A stretch of DNA of 64,000 nucleotides from Legionella gratiana (GCF_001467695.1 NZ_LNYE01000022.1:645048-709047); one strand, 5' to 3'. Shown: positions 1 to 9,925, counted from the first letter of the stretch. Numbers and translations are program-made. The notes: generated from the letters alone by a model not told the origin.

Positions 1-978
1 CTTGCCAACTATCCCACCATATTCGAGTACATTAACATGTTTGGGAAAAACTTTGGATGACATGCCAACAGCAATTTTTTTACCCACATCAGCATTGAAA
101 AAAGCAATGACCTCAAGATCATCATTGTGAGTAATGATATTAATCAGTCTTTGTTTTTCAGTTAAAAAATCACCTGGTTTTATGTAATTATTAGAAACAA
201 TTCCATCTACTGGACTTAAAACAACCTCAGTTAACTTAATATTTTCTATGAGCTTTTTTAAATTAAATTGTGACTGTGCAAGTTTCTCTTGTAACTCACG
301 AATTTTAGTATTCCAAGACTCGATATAATCATTTTTGTTTTGATTCAGTTCGACAAGTGTTTTTTCATTTGTAGTAATTTGTTCTTTCGAATCATAGTAA
401 GCAACTTGTATATCAGTTAATTCAAGCCGCGATAAGATTCCTTTTTTAAAAGCAGCTTCCTGAATTTTTAATAAAGCTTCAAGACGATTCTTTTTTTCTT
501 GTAAACTGGCATTGATCGTTTGTGTATGATTAATAGACTCTTGAATTTGTTTTAAGCGAATATCGATTTCAGATTTTGCAGTTTTTGTCAATTCAGCCAA
601 TTTAATTTTCTGCTGTTCTATATAATTTCTTAATTCTTTCGCTTCACTATTCATATTAGGATTCACTAGAGTAACTAGCAATTGCCCCTTTTTGACATTC
701 AATCCCGGACTAGCCCATAGTTGCTTCACATAACCACCAGAAATAGGTGACATAACATTAATAATTTCAGCATTCTTCGCAAAAATTATTCCTTGTCCCT
801 CTACTAAAGTAGAAATTTGACCAAAAATCAACCATATGACGCCAGCTAAGATCAACATAAAAAAAATGATTAAATAAATCCATGATTTTGGTGTAATAAT
901 TCGAATGGTCTGTTGAAAATCTTCGCGCTCATAAAATGACTTTACTGCCTGCTTACGATAGAGATCAGACTCTTTCAT
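1..978 (-). CDS. HlyD-family secretion adaptor, 3' part cut off by the window edge
   Basis: Membrane-fusion (adaptor) subunit of an ABC-type export system. At least 326 residues are present; the C-terminus lies beyond position 1. Seen: short cytoplasmic N-terminus (MKESDLYRKQAVKSFYERED), one membrane segment at about residues 35-55 (WIYLIIFFMLILAGVIWLIF), a first lipoyl-like half (GGYVKQLWASPGLNVKKGQLL), a long charged coiled-coil hairpin at about 105-240, and a second lipoyl half (VDGIVSNNYIKPGDFL). This order is characteristic of HlyD and of NHLM bacteriocin-system adaptors. Its ATG overlaps the TGA of the upstream cNMP-domain gene (ATGA at 978-975), so the two are probably translationally coupled. 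The ABC transporter partner should lie to the left of the window. Family call is firm; the cargo is unknown. Confidence 0.85.
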   Translation of the reverse strand, partial: MKESDLYRKQAVKSFYEREDFQQTIRIITPKSWIYLIIFFMLILAGVIWLIFGQISTLVEGQGIIFAKNAEIINVMSPISGGYVKQLWASPGLNVKKGQLLVTLVNPNMNSEAKELRNYIEQQKIKLAELTKTAKSEIDIRLKQIQESINHTQTINASLQEKKNRLEALLKIQEAAFKKGILSRLELTDIQVAYYDSKEQITTNEKTLVELNQNKNDYIESWNTKIRELQEKLAQSQFNLKKLIENIKLTEVVLSPVDGIVSNNYIKPGDFLTEKQRLINIITHNDDLEVIAFFNADVGKKIAVGMSSKVFPKHVNVLEYGGIVGK

Positions 979-1424
979 TTTATTTTCTCATACATGATGC
1001 GAATTCGTTTTGTCAGAACAGGTAAGAGTTGAAGGCCAATATCAGGATAAGCATGTATTTGAGTGGTAAAATCCCATTCTGAAATAAAAATACAATCTAC
1101 TTTTCCTAATGCTTTTACAGAGGCAGTAGTCTTTAGTTTATCAATTACAGAAATTTCTCCAATAATCTGCCCTGGCTCTAATTGAGTAATTACGAATTCA
1201 CTACCATCGCCAATAGATTTAAAGACTTGTACTGTTCCCTTATATACAACAAAAATACCTGTCGGATCGCTATTTTCAGCAATAATTATTTCATCAGGTT
1301 CAAAATGACGGAGTGTTGCCAAATTAACTAGAGGCCAAAGTGCATTTTTATTTAGCATTTTAAATAAATCTAACTCTTTCATGAAATTATATAATTCTAA
1401 ATTTTCAGAGATTGAATTATCCAT
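975..1424 (-). CDS. stand-alone cyclic-nucleotide-binding-like domain protein
   Basis: A 149-residue protein made of one cNMP-binding beta-roll (about residues 17-140) and no DNA-binding helix-turn-helix, so it is not a CRP-type regulator. The phosphate-binding cassette region reads GEISVIDKLKTTASV: the ribose-contacting Glu is there, but the Arg that normally contacts the cyclic phosphate (RxAxV pattern) is replaced by Thr. Nucleotide binding is therefore doubtful. A good ribosome site (AAGGAGA) precedes the ATG. It overlaps the downstream HlyD-type gene by four bases. Such domains are found beside export ABC transporters, where they may gate or scaffold the transporter; that role is inference. 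Confidence 0.8.
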   Translation of the reverse strand: MDNSISENLELYNFMKELDLFKMLNKNALWPLVNLATLRHFEPDEIIIAENSDPTGIFVVYKGTVQVFKSIGDGSEFVITQLEPGQIIGEISVIDKLKTTASVKALGKVDCIFISEWDFTTQIHAYPDIGLQLLPVLTKRIRIMYEKIK

Positions 1425-1572
1425 AAAACATCTCCTTCAGAAGGGATGAAAAAATTGAGATTATTTTATCTTATTCAAAGATTAGACTGATTTAAGTTAT
1501 TGAGCAAGATTACTAAACATCCAACCTTAGCTAGATCAACATTGAATTGCAATAGATTGCTCTTCCTAAGCA

Positions 1573-2973
1573 CTATTTCTTTCTTTTAGCATTCTTTTTC
1601 ACATGACTCATTAATCTTCTTTTTTTATTAACTTGTCGTTGTGATAATTTATTTTTCTTATCAGCAAAAGGATTCACTCCTCCTTTAAATTCAAGTTTTA
1701 AAGGAGTTCCAATTAATCCGAGATGCCTAATAAATTCATTATTAAGATAACGTTTATAGCTATCAGGCAAATCAGCCAATTGATTTCCATGAATAACAAT
1801 AACCGGAGGATTATGACCACCAAGATGAGCATAACGCAATTTAATCCTGCGTCCATTTACACATGGCGGAGTGTGTTTTGTACTGAGATCTTGAAGCAAG
1901 CGGGTTAATTTGGGTGTAGAAAAAGATTGAATTGCAGAAGTATAAGCCTCATTAATATCTTTAAACAGATTTCCTACGCCACTACCATGCAAAGCGGAAA
2001 TAAATCTGATTTTTGCAAAATTCGCAAAATGTAATCTTCTTGATAATTCGCTTTTTATTTTTTCTTTATGTTCTTCCTCCAGGCCATCCCATTTGTTCAC
2101 AACAATCACTAAGGCTTTACCCGATTCAATAATAAAACCAAGCAAGTTCATATCTTGATCGGTAATTCCTTCATTAGCATCCAATAATTGTAAACATACA
2201 TTTGACTCTTCAATTGCCTTTAGAGTTTTAATCACTGAAAATTTTTCTATTTTTTCATCAATTCGAGATTTTCTGCGTACACCTGCGGTATCAATTAATA
2301 GATACTTTTGATTATCCCTGACAAAAGGGATGGCGATACTATCTCTGGTAGTTCCAGGCATATCATAAACAACTACTCTTTCCTCACCTAAGATTCGATT
2401 AATCAAAGTTGATTTTCCAACATTAGGGCGACCAGCAAAGGCAATTTTAATGGCATGGTCCTCTTCAACATCATCAAACTGTGGGGCAAAAGGTAATAAA
2501 ATATCATCCAATAATGCTCGAATACCTCTTCCATGAGATGAAGAAATAGAGTGGATACTCGCAATACCTAAAGATTGAAAATCAGCACACGCAAGATCAT
2601 CATCTAAGTCCTCAGTTTTATTGACAATAAGATGAACTATTTTATTTAATTTTCGCAAGTTGCTTGCGATTTTTTCATCAATCCCTGTTAAACCAGTGCG
2701 TCCGTCAACTAAAAACAACACGACATCAGCTTCGTTCAACGCTATTTCAGATTGTCTAGACATTAAACTATCAACAGCAATATCATCAACACCAATACCG
2801 CCAGTATCGACAACGATATAATGTTTGCCATCATGTTGTGCTTGACCATATTGTCTGTCTCGGGTTAAGCCAGGATAATCAGCAACAAGAGCATCTTGTG
2901 TTTTAGTCAATCTATTAAATAAAGTAGACTTACCCACATTAGGACGCCCAACCAGTGCAATTACAGGGATCAT
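1573..2973 (-). CDS. der: ribosome-assembly GTPase Der (EngA)
   Basis: Essential double GTPase needed for 50S subunit maturation. At 466 residues it has the usual length. Seen: two G domains, each opening with GRPNVGKST (residues 9-17 and 181-189), DTGG and DTAG G3 motifs, NKTED and NKWD G4 motifs, then the KH-like C-terminal domain ending in a basic tail ([17 protein letters not shown]). It follows bamB with a 3-base gap, the order usual in gamma-proteobacteria, and probably shares its transcript. Confidence 0.98.
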   Translation of the reverse strand: MIPVIALVGRPNVGKSTLFNRLTKTQDALVADYPGLTRDRQYGQAQHDGKHYIVVDTGGIGVDDIAVDSLMSRQSEIALNEADVVLFLVDGRTGLTGIDEKIASNLRKLNKIVHLIVNKTEDLDDDLACADFQSLGIASIHSISSSHGRGIRALLDDILLPFAPQFDDVEEDHAIKIAFAGRPNVGKSTLINRILGEERVVVYDMPGTTRDSIAIPFVRDNQKYLLIDTAGVRRKSRIDEKIEKFSVIKTLKAIEESNVCLQLLDANEGITDQDMNLLGFIIESGKALVIVVNKWDGLEEEHKEKIKSELSRRLHFANFAKIRFISALHGSGVGNLFKDINEAYTSAIQSFSTPKLTRLLQDLSTKHTPPCVNGRRIKLRYAHLGGHNPPVIVIHGNQLADLPDSYKRYLNNEFIRHLGLIGTPLKLEFKGGVNPFADKKNKLSQRQVNKKRRLMSHVKKNAKRKK

Positions 2974-2976
2974 GTT

Positions 2977-4131
2977 TTAACTCACAGATAATTGATGAAG
3001 CATGCCATTGTCCGTTAATACATATAGTTTGCTTCCAATCACACTTGGAGAAATACTTACTCCCCCCGAAACTTTTGTACGAGCTAAAATTTCACCTGTT
3101 TGTAAGTCAAGAAAATGGAGGTAGCCCGTCTTATCGCCAACGACTATCTCATTATTAATTAACGCAGGTTCAGTTAAGACTCTTGCTTTTAAAGCAGTTT
3201 GCTTCCAATTAACTCGACCACTAAGTTTATCAAGCGACCATAGTACATCATGACTATCAGTAACATATAAGGTATTTCCACTTAATACCATGTTTTTGTA
3301 AACGGATCCTGATTTTTTCCAGAGAAATTGTCCATCAGAAAGTGATAATGCGCCAATAAAACCTTGATAAGTCGCCAAATAGACCACATTATTTTCGACT
3401 ATTGGGTCTGCATCTATATCTACTAATCGCTCAACATCACTTGATCCAGCAGCATAAACGATACTTCGTTGCCAGATAACACGGCCAGTATCTATATCTA
3501 ATGCATCTAATTTCCCATCAGAAAAACCGATTAACAATAAATTTCCTATCACTATTGGGGACGAGCTTGCTTTTAGAATCAAACTGGGTGAACCATGTTC
3601 AGCGGTCCATAATTGTTTACCGTCGGCAGCATGAAACGCATAAATCTTTCCATCAATTGTTTTAACAATTACTTTTCTGTGCGTAATGGTAGGTGGAGAT
3701 AGAACTTCACCTGAAACCTTGATCTGCCATAGTTTTTTACCATTAGCCTGATTTAATACAACGGTTGAAGAGTTACTTGTACCTACAGCAATATAACCAT
3801 CTGCTACAGTAGGGCCACTTACTAAACCATGTTTCAATGGTGTAGTCCATTTTATTTCACCATTATTTTTATTCACCGCCTGAACAAGTCCACTAGCATC
3901 TGCAGTATAAATAGTACCGCCTTGAACTACAGGTTTAAGTCTTAAATATTCTTTGTTTTTAGACGCTTTCCCCACAGAAACAGTCCAATTTTCTGTTACT
4001 TTAACTTTATCTTGAATTTCTTTAAGAGCTTTAGGTTTTGGAGTATTGTCTTTACCGAGCATATAATCATCAAGTTTGGAACACCCTTGTACCGTAATAA
4101 AGAAAAGTAAAATAAAAAATTTAATTTTCAT
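2977..4131 (-). CDS. bamB: outer-membrane assembly lipoprotein BamB
   Basis: Lipoprotein subunit of the BAM machine that inserts beta-barrel proteins into the outer membrane. 384 residues. Seen: lipoprotein signal peptide with lipobox VQGC (Cys17), followed by repeated PQQ-type blades (NGEIKWTTPL, NGKKLWQIKV, DGKQLWTAEH, TGRVIWQRSI, DGQFLWKKSG, SGRVNWKQTA, TGEILARTKV) that build a beta-propeller. It sits directly upstream of der and downstream of yfgM, matching the E. coli arrangement; a 166-base gap separates it from yfgM, so an internal promoter is possible. Confidence 0.97.
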   Translation of the reverse strand: MKIKFFILLFFITVQGCSKLDDYMLGKDNTPKPKALKEIQDKVKVTENWTVSVGKASKNKEYLRLKPVVQGGTIYTADASGLVQAVNKNNGEIKWTTPLKHGLVSGPTVADGYIAVGTSNSSTVVLNQANGKKLWQIKVSGEVLSPPTITHRKVIVKTIDGKIYAFHAADGKQLWTAEHGSPSLILKASSSPIVIGNLLLIGFSDGKLDALDIDTGRVIWQRSIVYAAGSSDVERLVDIDADPIVENNVVYLATYQGFIGALSLSDGQFLWKKSGSVYKNMVLSGNTLYVTDSHDVLWSLDKLSGRVNWKQTALKARVLTEPALINNEIVVGDKTGYLHFLDLQTGEILARTKVSGGVSISPSVIGSKLYVLTDNGMLHQLSVS

Positions 4132-4297
4132 GAAAATAAAACCTCAATTTGTACAGCCCAAATTATTAATCTCTCTAGACTATTAAGCTAGAGAGCCAAA
4201 GAAATTTGGAGTTCTCTTTCTATCGGGCTACGACTTCTAAAGCAAAATAACACAAGATTCTTAGATATAGATTTATCAAGCTCTTTTCAATTCTCAA

Positions 4298-4972
4298 TCA
4301 TGCAGCCTGTATTTTTTTATCTCCTGAAATCATGGAATGTGACTTACTTGCGATCTCATTCGTTTTCATTTCTAAAAATAAGTTACCTATGCCATTTGTT
4401 TTTACTTCATCTAACGCTAATTTATAAGACTTCATAGCTTCTTGATATTGGCCTGTTGCTCCATAAATATCCCCCTTCAGTTCATTGATGACTGGTAAAT
4501 AAGTGTTATCATCAACACTGCTGAGCTCTTTTAATGCATTAGCGTACGATTTTTCTGCTGCATAGATTCGCGCAATACGAATTTTTGCTATTTGCTTTAA
4601 AGCAAGCATTTGACTATTAGAAGCAACACTTTTTAATTCCTCTGTAGCCCTATCCAATTTATTTTTAGATACATAAATTTTTGCAAGAGTCATATGAGCT
4701 GCATCTGCATAAACTGATCCACTATGCTCATGAATTAACTCATTAGCATAAGATCTTACAGCTTTAATATTATGATTTGAAAGAGCAACCATCATATGTT
4801 CATATGCATTGGAAGCGTGTTGGGTCAGTTTATCCTGATGCCAATGCAAATATCTATATCCGGCAATACCAAAGAGCACCAGTGATAAGATAACAGTAAT
4901 TAGATTCCCATATTTCTTCCACCATTTTTTTATCGATTCTAATTGTTCCTCTTCAGTCATATATACTGACAT
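4298..4972 (-). CDS. yfgM: YfgM-family membrane-anchored TPR protein
   Basis: Inner-membrane protein with periplasmic TPR repeats, an ancillary SecYEG/periplasmic chaperone factor in E. coli. I place the start at the ATG at 4972 (MSVYMTEEEQLESIKKWW) because a GGGAG ribosome site precedes it; a GTG five codons upstream at 4987 abuts the hisS stop and lacks one. One membrane segment (LITVILSLVLFGIAGYRYL) follows a cytoplasmic TEEEQ head, then helical TPR-like repeats to the end. Length about 224 residues is normal. It sits between hisS and bamB, as in many gamma-proteobacteria. Confidence 0.93.
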   Translation of the reverse strand: MSVYMTEEEQLESIKKWWKKYGNLITVILSLVLFGIAGYRYLHWHQDKLTQHASNAYEHMMVALSNHNIKAVRSYANELIHEHSGSVYADAAHMTLAKIYVSKNKLDRATEELKSVASNSQMLALKQIAKIRIARIYAAEKSYANALKELSSVDDNTYLPVINELKGDIYGATGQYQEAMKSYKLALDEVKTNGIGNLFLEMKTNEIASKSHSMISGDKKIQAA

Positions 4973-4987
4973 AGCGCTCTCCCACAC

Positions 4988-6265
4988 TTACTCTAAATAA
5001 TCTTCTAAAATTTGATTAAGCATACTTTGATTTACTGTGATTTGATCTGTTCCACCACGTAAATCCTTAATACCGATTTGTTCTTTAGCCAATTCATCTT
5101 CACCCAAAATCAGTGCTAAACGTGCACCACTCTTATCCGCTTTTTTAAATTGGCTTTTAAAACTTCCACCTGCAGTATTTACCAATACCGCGACTTTAGG
5201 ATATATATTACGAATTAATTCTGCGATTTTAAGCCCACGAATCACAGCTTGATCATTGGTAGCAATAATGTATAAAGCATCTCTTTCTACTTCTTGCTTC
5301 AATAGATTTAAGGTTTCCATAAGCAAATAGATCCTTTCTATACCTAACGCAAAACCCGCCGCGGGCGTTGGATTACCACCTAATTGCTCTACGAGTATAT
5401 CGTAACGGCCCCCAGCACAAACCGTTGCTTGGCTGCCTAATTTATCTGTAACCCATTCAAATACTGTATGTCCATAATAATCAAGTCCACGAACCAAGAC
5501 TGGATTTACTTCATAAGGAATTTTTAATGCATCTAAGCCATCACAAAATGACTGAAAATGTACCCGACTTTTTTCCCCTAGGACATCAATCAACTTCGGG
5601 GCATTCGCTAATAAATGAAGCATTTCAGGGTTTTTACTGTCTAAAATTCGCAATGGATTCCGATCTAATCTGCGTTTACTGTCTTCATCCAATTGGTTTT
5701 TATGATCAAGCAAATAGTCAACTAAAATTTTCTTATAATGATGTCGCTCAGACAATTCACCTAAAGTATTCACTTGCAATCGGACCAAATCATCAAAACC
5801 CAATTGTTCCCAGAACTTACGACAAATAGAGATCAACTCCAGTTCAATCATTGCTCCTGACATGCCAAATGCTTCAACACCAAGTTGATTAAACTGTCTA
5901 TATCTTCCTTTTTGAGGTCGTTCATGGCGAAACATAGGCCCCATATACCACAATTTTTGTTGTTGATTATGTAAAAGACCATGCTCGAGACAAGCACGTA
6001 CACAGCCTGCTGTTCCCTCTGGTCTAAGAGTAATACTGTCACCATTTAGATCATTGAAAGTGTACATTTCTTTTTCAACAATATCCGTGACCTCACCAAT
6101 AGTGCGCTTAAATAATTGTGTACTTTCAACAAGTGGGAAACGTATCTCTTGATAACCATATCGAGTAAGAACATGAACAAAAATTTGCTCTAGAGTACGC
6201 CATAATGCTGTTGCATCAGGAAGTATATCATTCATTCCACGGATTGCTTGAATTCGCTCAGTCAC
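4988..6265 (-). CDS. hisS: histidyl-tRNA synthetase
   Basis: Class II synthetase that charges tRNA-His. 425 residues, usual length. Seen: N-terminal RGMNDILPD, motif 2 region (MFRHERPQKGRYRQFNQLG), the histidine-specific LVRGLDYYGHTVFEW segment, the motif 3 region (AAGFALGIERIYLL) and a C-terminal anticodon-binding domain. Overlaps the rodZ-like gene by eight bases and leaves no space before yfgM, so the genes probably form one transcript. Confidence 0.98.
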   Translation of the reverse strand: MTERIQAIRGMNDILPDATALWRTLEQIFVHVLTRYGYQEIRFPLVESTQLFKRTIGEVTDIVEKEMYTFNDLNGDSITLRPEGTAGCVRACLEHGLLHNQQQKLWYMGPMFRHERPQKGRYRQFNQLGVEAFGMSGAMIELELISICRKFWEQLGFDDLVRLQVNTLGELSERHHYKKILVDYLLDHKNQLDEDSKRRLDRNPLRILDSKNPEMLHLLANAPKLIDVLGEKSRVHFQSFCDGLDALKIPYEVNPVLVRGLDYYGHTVFEWVTDKLGSQATVCAGGRYDILVEQLGGNPTPAAGFALGIERIYLLMETLNLLKQEVERDALYIIATNDQAVIRGLKIAELIRNIYPKVAVLVNTAGGSFKSQFKKADKSGARLALILGEDELAKEQIGIKDLRGGTDQITVNQSMLNQILEDYLE

Positions 6266-6845
6266 TGGTCTTCTCCAAGGGAGACATTTCTGGTTTAGGA
6301 TTGAGCAAAGATTGCATTTTAGATATATCAGTTAACTTAATTTCTAAATTTTTATTTACTGGTGTTTGTTGATTCAGTGATAAATCGGTAACAGTCGTAG
6401 AGCTATTTGTCGCAAATACCTGTTGATTATCTCTATTTTTTTGCCACCAAATTCCAACAGCAACAATAACTCCTATAGCAAATAAAAGAGTAAACCAACG
6501 AATAATATGTTCTACCTTATGAGATTCGCGTTTACTTTGCTGCCATAAAGCACGCTCTGGTTTTCTCTCAACAAGGTATTGCTTGTTAAATATTGCTAAA
6601 TAAGGTTCAGGAGAAGTACCTAATAACTTGGCATAAGCACGCAGATATCCTTTAACAAAAACAGGTTCAGGCAACAAATGAAACTCATTATTTTCAATCA
6701 ATTCAATAATACGAGCTCGCAAATGAAGCTTATTGGCAACATATTCGATAGTATAACCCTTTTGTTCTCGTATAGATGCAAGTTGCGCTCCTGGATTCCT
6801 ATCTTTTTCAAGTATATCTTCATCCAGAGTGGTTATTGTGTTCAT
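6258..6845 (-). CDS. rodZ: RodZ-type cytoskeletal helix-turn-helix protein, short form
   Basis: Links the MreB cytoskeleton to the cell envelope in rod-shaped cells. 195 residues, clearly shorter than the E. coli protein (about 337). Seen: N-terminal HTH_25 domain (residues about 18-85: LASIREQKGYTIEYVANKLH, FVKGYLRAYAKLLG), a basic juxtamembrane stretch, one membrane segment (IIRWFTLLFAIGVIVAVGIWW) and a short periplasmic tail of about 60 residues without the usual beta domain. Overlaps pilF by 26 bases and hisS by eight, implying tight co-translation. It may alternatively be named only as an HTH membrane protein. Confidence 0.85.
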   Translation of the reverse strand: MNTITTLDEDILEKDRNPGAQLASIREQKGYTIEYVANKLHLRARIIELIENNEFHLLPEPVFVKGYLRAYAKLLGTSPEPYLAIFNKQYLVERKPERALWQQSKRESHKVEHIIRWFTLLFAIGVIVAVGIWWQKNRDNQQVFATNSSTTVTDLSLNQQTPVNKNLEIKLTDISKMQSLLNPKPEMSPLEKTSD

Positions 6846-7608
6846 TATTTACTCCACTGTTATCGATATGGGAATTCAAATTACCTAAATCTTGTTCATA
6901 TCCTGCAGCAATATGATGTTGACCCACTTTCTCAGAAACTTCTTTAGCTAAAGATAACAATATCCTATCATTTAAAACTAAATCAGGATGATTTTGCACT
7001 AAAGCAAAAGCGTCCTTATCTCTTCCCGCTTTAATTTCCAGTTTCAGCAGTTCATATAATGATACCTTTCGTGAGGGATCTTGATTTAGTGCTTTTGCAA
7101 AATAAAACATAGCCCTTTCTTCATTGAGCACAGACAATGCACATAGCCCTGCATTTTCATAAGCCCCTGCTGTATGTATGTATTGTAAATCATTAACTGC
7201 TTTTAAAAAGTATTTTTCAGCTTTTTTATAATCACCCTGGCGACATAAAAAAGCACCATAATTATTAAGCTGAGCCCCTCCACTTCCTGTTAAAGATATT
7301 GCTTTTAAATAGTATTTTTCTGCTTGATCCAATTCTTTGGTCTGTTCAAAATAATAAGCCAATGCGGAATTAACATCGGGTGATGTAGGTTCTTGCTCAA
7401 GTGCAGTAAGCAATTTCTTTTTCGCCCGCGGCCTATCTCCTTGTTTTAAGTAACCCAAACCCAGCTGAACATTGTATGATGCAGCTTTACTAAGATCGGG
7501 CTTTTTTAAATTTTGTTTTCCACTTTCTTCATTATGGGTACACGCCTGCATCAACAAGCAAGCCATAATCAACAGGGAATAAAATTTTTTGAGCACAATA
7601 TTCCACAT
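6820..7608 (-). CDS. pilF: type IV pilus biogenesis lipoprotein PilF/PilW
   Basis: TPR lipoprotein (pilotin) needed to localise and multimerise the PilQ secretin. 262 residues. Seen: signal peptide and lipobox LMQAC (Cys23), then consecutive TPR motifs (QLGLGYLKQGDRPRAKKKL, NSALAYYFEQTKELDQAEKY, NNYGAFLCRQGDYKKAEKY, ENAGLCALSVLNEERAMFY). First gene of the pilF-rodZ-hisS-yfgM run; a TATAAT at 7637-7632 upstream is a plausible -10 element. In other gamma-proteobacteria it lies between rlmN and rodZ exactly as here. Confidence 0.95.
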   Translation of the reverse strand: MWNIVLKKFYSLLIMACLLMQACTHNEESGKQNLKKPDLSKAASYNVQLGLGYLKQGDRPRAKKKLLTALEQEPTSPDVNSALAYYFEQTKELDQAEKYYLKAISLTGSGGAQLNNYGAFLCRQGDYKKAEKYFLKAVNDLQYIHTAGAYENAGLCALSVLNEERAMFYFAKALNQDPSRKVSLYELLKLEIKAGRDKDAFALVQNHPDLVLNDRILLSLAKEVSEKVGQHHIAAGYEQDLGNLNSHIDNSGVNNEHNNHSG

Positions 7609-7631
7609 TAAGATTATAAAATGATTGGGGC

Positions 7632-7637
7632 ATTATA
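7632..7637 (-). promoter_or_regulatory. candidate -10 box for the pilF operon
   Basis: On the minus strand the gap between rlmN and pilF reads GGTTATAATGCCCC, a consensus TATAAT 24 bases before the pilF start codon. No good TTGACA-like -35 is visible at 16-18 bases, so the assignment is tentative. Confidence 0.4.
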
Positions 7638-7707
7638 ACCGCATACACATAAATTAAAAATGATTTGTCATAAATAATAGGGTTTGTTGACAATTCATCA
7701 TAAACTC

Positions 7708-8838
7708 TTATTCATGCGCGAGCTGTTCTTGATCAGCTTTCGGTATAAAATGTAATTTTTGCCACCTTTGGGATCGGCTTGTTCTGTCTTTTACCTCTCC
7801 AGCTAATTGCCCACATGCCGCGTCGATATCATCACCTCGTGTTTTGCGAGTAATCGTGTTAATTCCATAAGCCATTAATTTTTCCCTAAATGCATCAATT
7901 GCCTCTTGAGAAGAGCGCTCATATTGTGTCATTGGAAATGGATTAAAAGGAATTAAGTTTACTTTTGCAGGAACATTACGTAATAACTTAATTAATTGAT
8001 GTGCATGCTCGGGTTGATCATTTACGCCTTTAAGCATTACATATTCAAAAGTCACCTTCCTTCTTGGTTCCTTTTTAAAATAAATTTTACACAACGCTAT
8101 TAATTGAGCTAATGGATATTTCTTATTGATTGGTACAAGTTCATTCCTCAATTCATCATTAGGTGCATGAAGAGAAACTGCTAAAGCAACAGGACTCACT
8201 TCTCTTAAACGCTCTAGCTCAGGTAGAACCCCAGAAGTACTTAAAGTAACTCGCCGTTTTGATAATCCATAGGCAAAATCATCCATCATAATATTCATTG
8301 CAGAAACAACATTATCAAAATTAAGTAAAGGCTCACCCATACCCATCATAACCACATTAGTGACTCTTTTATCATGGTTGCCTTGGCATTGTGATAATTC
8401 GCGTACTGCCAACCAAACTTGTCCAATAATTTCAGCTGTTGTTAAATTTCGATTAAACCCTTGTTTTGCTGTAGAACAAAAAGAGCAATTCAAAGCGCAC
8501 CCAACTTGAGAGGAGACACATAAGGTTCCTCGATTAGTTTCGGGTATAAATACAGTCTCAATACAATTGCCACACTCAAGCTTTAATAACCACTTATGAG
8601 TTCCATCATTAGATTTTTGACACGCAATTATTTCAGGTAATTTGATGTAAGATAATTGAGATAGCTTTTCTCTTAGCGCTTTTCCTAGATTAGTCATTTT
8701 AGAGAAATCGGTTAAGCCTGCTTGATGAATCCACTGTATTATCTGCTGTGCTCGATATGGCTGCTCATCCCAACTATTCAATAGCTCACGCATTTGTTGA
8801 TAATTGTAATTCAGAAGATTTACTTTTTGCGCAGTCAA
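7708..8838 (-). CDS. rlmN: dual-specificity RNA methyltransferase RlmN
   Basis: Radical-SAM enzyme that methylates C2 of A2503 in 23S rRNA and A37 in some tRNAs. 376 residues. Seen: CX3CX2C iron-sulphur motif at Cys114, Cys118 and Cys121 (CALNCSFC), SAM-binding [10 protein letters not shown], and the C-terminal region with the second catalytic Cys (DIDAACGQL). Lies between ndk and pilF as in most gamma-proteobacteria; about 100 bases separate it from each. Confidence 0.98.
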   Translation of the reverse strand: MTAQKVNLLNYNYQQMRELLNSWDEQPYRAQQIIQWIHQAGLTDFSKMTNLGKALREKLSQLSYIKLPEIIACQKSNDGTHKWLLKLECGNCIETVFIPETNRGTLCVSSQVGCALNCSFCSTAKQGFNRNLTTAEIIGQVWLAVRELSQCQGNHDKRVTNVVMMGMGEPLLNFDNVVSAMNIMMDDFAYGLSKRRVTLSTSGVLPELERLREVSPVALAVSLHAPNDELRNELVPINKKYPLAQLIALCKIYFKKEPRRKVTFEYVMLKGVNDQPEHAHQLIKLLRNVPAKVNLIPFNPFPMTQYERSSQEAIDAFREKLMAYGINTITRKTRGDDIDAACGQLAGEVKDRTSRSQRWQKLHFIPKADQEQLAHE

Positions 8839-8891
8839 TTTTCACTCCAAATTTAATGGCCCTAAGTAAAGGATGTGATTTAAAGAACAAC

Positions 8892-8930
8892 GTAGCCTAG
8901 ATGGTGCAGCAGAGATGGGGCCTAGGCTAC
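8892..8930. repeat. inverted repeat between ndk and rlmN
   Basis: GTAGCCTAG (8892-8900) and CTAGGCTAC (8922-8930) form a 9-bp perfect stem with a 21-base loop, just downstream of ndk. There is no clear T-run, so it could be a weak terminator or a mobile palindrome; the arm sequence GTAGCCTAGG recurs at about 46694. Confidence 0.5.
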
Positions 8931-8941
8931 AAAATCAATGC

Positions 8942-9367
8942 TTATCTTTCACATAGTTCATGGGGTTCAAAAAAGAAAGCAATTTCTCGAGTTGCGTTTT
9001 CTAAACTATCTGAACCATGTACCGCATTTGCATCGATACTGTCTGCAAAATCAGCGCGTATTGTTCCAGGAGCAGCTTCTTTAGGGTTGGTAGCCCCCAT
9101 AATTTCTCTATTTTTCATTACGGCGTTTTCGCCTTGTAGTACTTGGACCATTACTGGGCCAGAAATCATGAACTCTACTAAATCTTTAAAGAAAGGACGT
9201 GCACGATGAATGTCGTAAAAACGTTCTGCTTGCTCACGAGAAAGTTGCATCATTTTTGCTGCGATGATGTTTAGACCCGCTTTTTCAAAGCGTGTATAAA
9301 TTTGACCAATTACAGATTTAGCTACTGCATCAGGTTTAATAATTGACAGTGTTGATTCTTTTGCCAT
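8942..9367 (-). CDS. ndk: nucleoside diphosphate kinase
   Basis: Transfers the gamma phosphate of ATP to other nucleoside diphosphates. I use the ATG at 9367 ([15 protein letters not shown], 141 residues), preceded by GGAGTG; an upstream in-frame ATG would add eleven residues not found in the family. The catalytic His117 lies in the NAVHGSDS signature, and the N-terminal TLSIIKPDA motif is intact. A TATAAT at 9407-9402 is a reasonable -10 box. Confidence 0.97.
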   Translation of the reverse strand: MAKESTLSIIKPDAVAKSVIGQIYTRFEKAGLNIIAAKMMQLSREQAERFYDIHRARPFFKDLVEFMISGPVMVQVLQGENAVMKNREIMGATNPKEAAPGTIRADFADSIDANAVHGSDSLENATREIAFFFEPHELCER

Positions 9368-9401
9368 TATGCACTCCATAGGGATTAGATTAAAGTGCAA
9401 T

Positions 9402-9407
9402 ATTATA
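9402..9407 (-). promoter_or_regulatory. candidate -10 box for ndk
   Basis: Minus strand reads GTGTATAATATTGCAC, giving a consensus TATAAT 34 bases before the chosen ndk start. The -35 region is poor. Confidence 0.4.
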
Positions 9408-9674
9408 CACGAAATACCTGCTTTATGGCTAATATAAATTCATTTTTAAGTCAATGATTAGTTTATTTTTTAAACTGAATTTGTTTTTTTCTAGGCGTAT
9501 TGACATATTCATCCCCACCGCCTATTGTGCCGCGACTTGTTCGTGACAATCCAGTCCTTACTAGAATCTAGGTGGGTTCAAATAGATTTACATCATCTCG
9601 ATCCCGTGCATAAAGCTGAATCCTCTACACATCTTGTCTATCGCAAATAAAACAGGATCCAATTATTTTTTTTG

Positions 9675-9841
9675 CAGAAGGAGACGGTATTGAGAGCATC
9701 GTCACCCTCTGCGTAAGCAGGGGGTCTCGTAAGCGTATGACTGCAAGGTGAAGTTTAGAGCAAAGCTTTGTTACTTTTAGACCTTCCGCTTTTGCGGAAG
9801 GTGACGGAATTGAGAAGTCCCTCCCTCTCTGCGCAAGCAGC
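9675..9841. repeat. two imperfect direct repeats with REP-like hairpin in a 525-base gap
   Basis: The gap 9401-9925 has no credible gene. It holds two copies of a ~47-base unit (GAAGGAGACGGTATTGAGAG from 9678 and GAAGGTGACGGAATTGAGAA from 9797), each running on to a CTCTGCGYAAGCAG end, about 119 bases apart. The second is preceded by a perfect hairpin ACCTTCCGC-TTTT-GCGGAAGGT (9781-9802). The same hairpin design with compensating base changes recurs at 15652-15673, which suggests an interspersed palindromic repeat family. A further stem TGTCTCTTGAT...ATCAAGAGACA follows at about 9842-9872. Confidence 0.6.
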
Positions 9842-9925
9842 TGTCTCTTGATGAGATAGGATCAAGAGACAGGACATAAAGCACGGGACGTAGGGGGAAC
9901 AGAATAAATTGTCAATCGAGCTTAC

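Noticed and set aside
975..1424. CRP/FNR-type transcription regulator
   Set aside because: Only the nucleotide-binding fold is present; the protein ends at 149 residues with no helix-turn-helix.
4171..4195. CTCTCTAG/CTAGAGAG stem as terminator between yfgM and bamB
   Set aside because: 8-bp AT-rich stem with nine-base loop and no T-run; too weak to call.
8901..9209. 102-residue plus-strand ORF opposite ndk
   Set aside because: Overlaps the conserved ndk coding sequence on the other strand.
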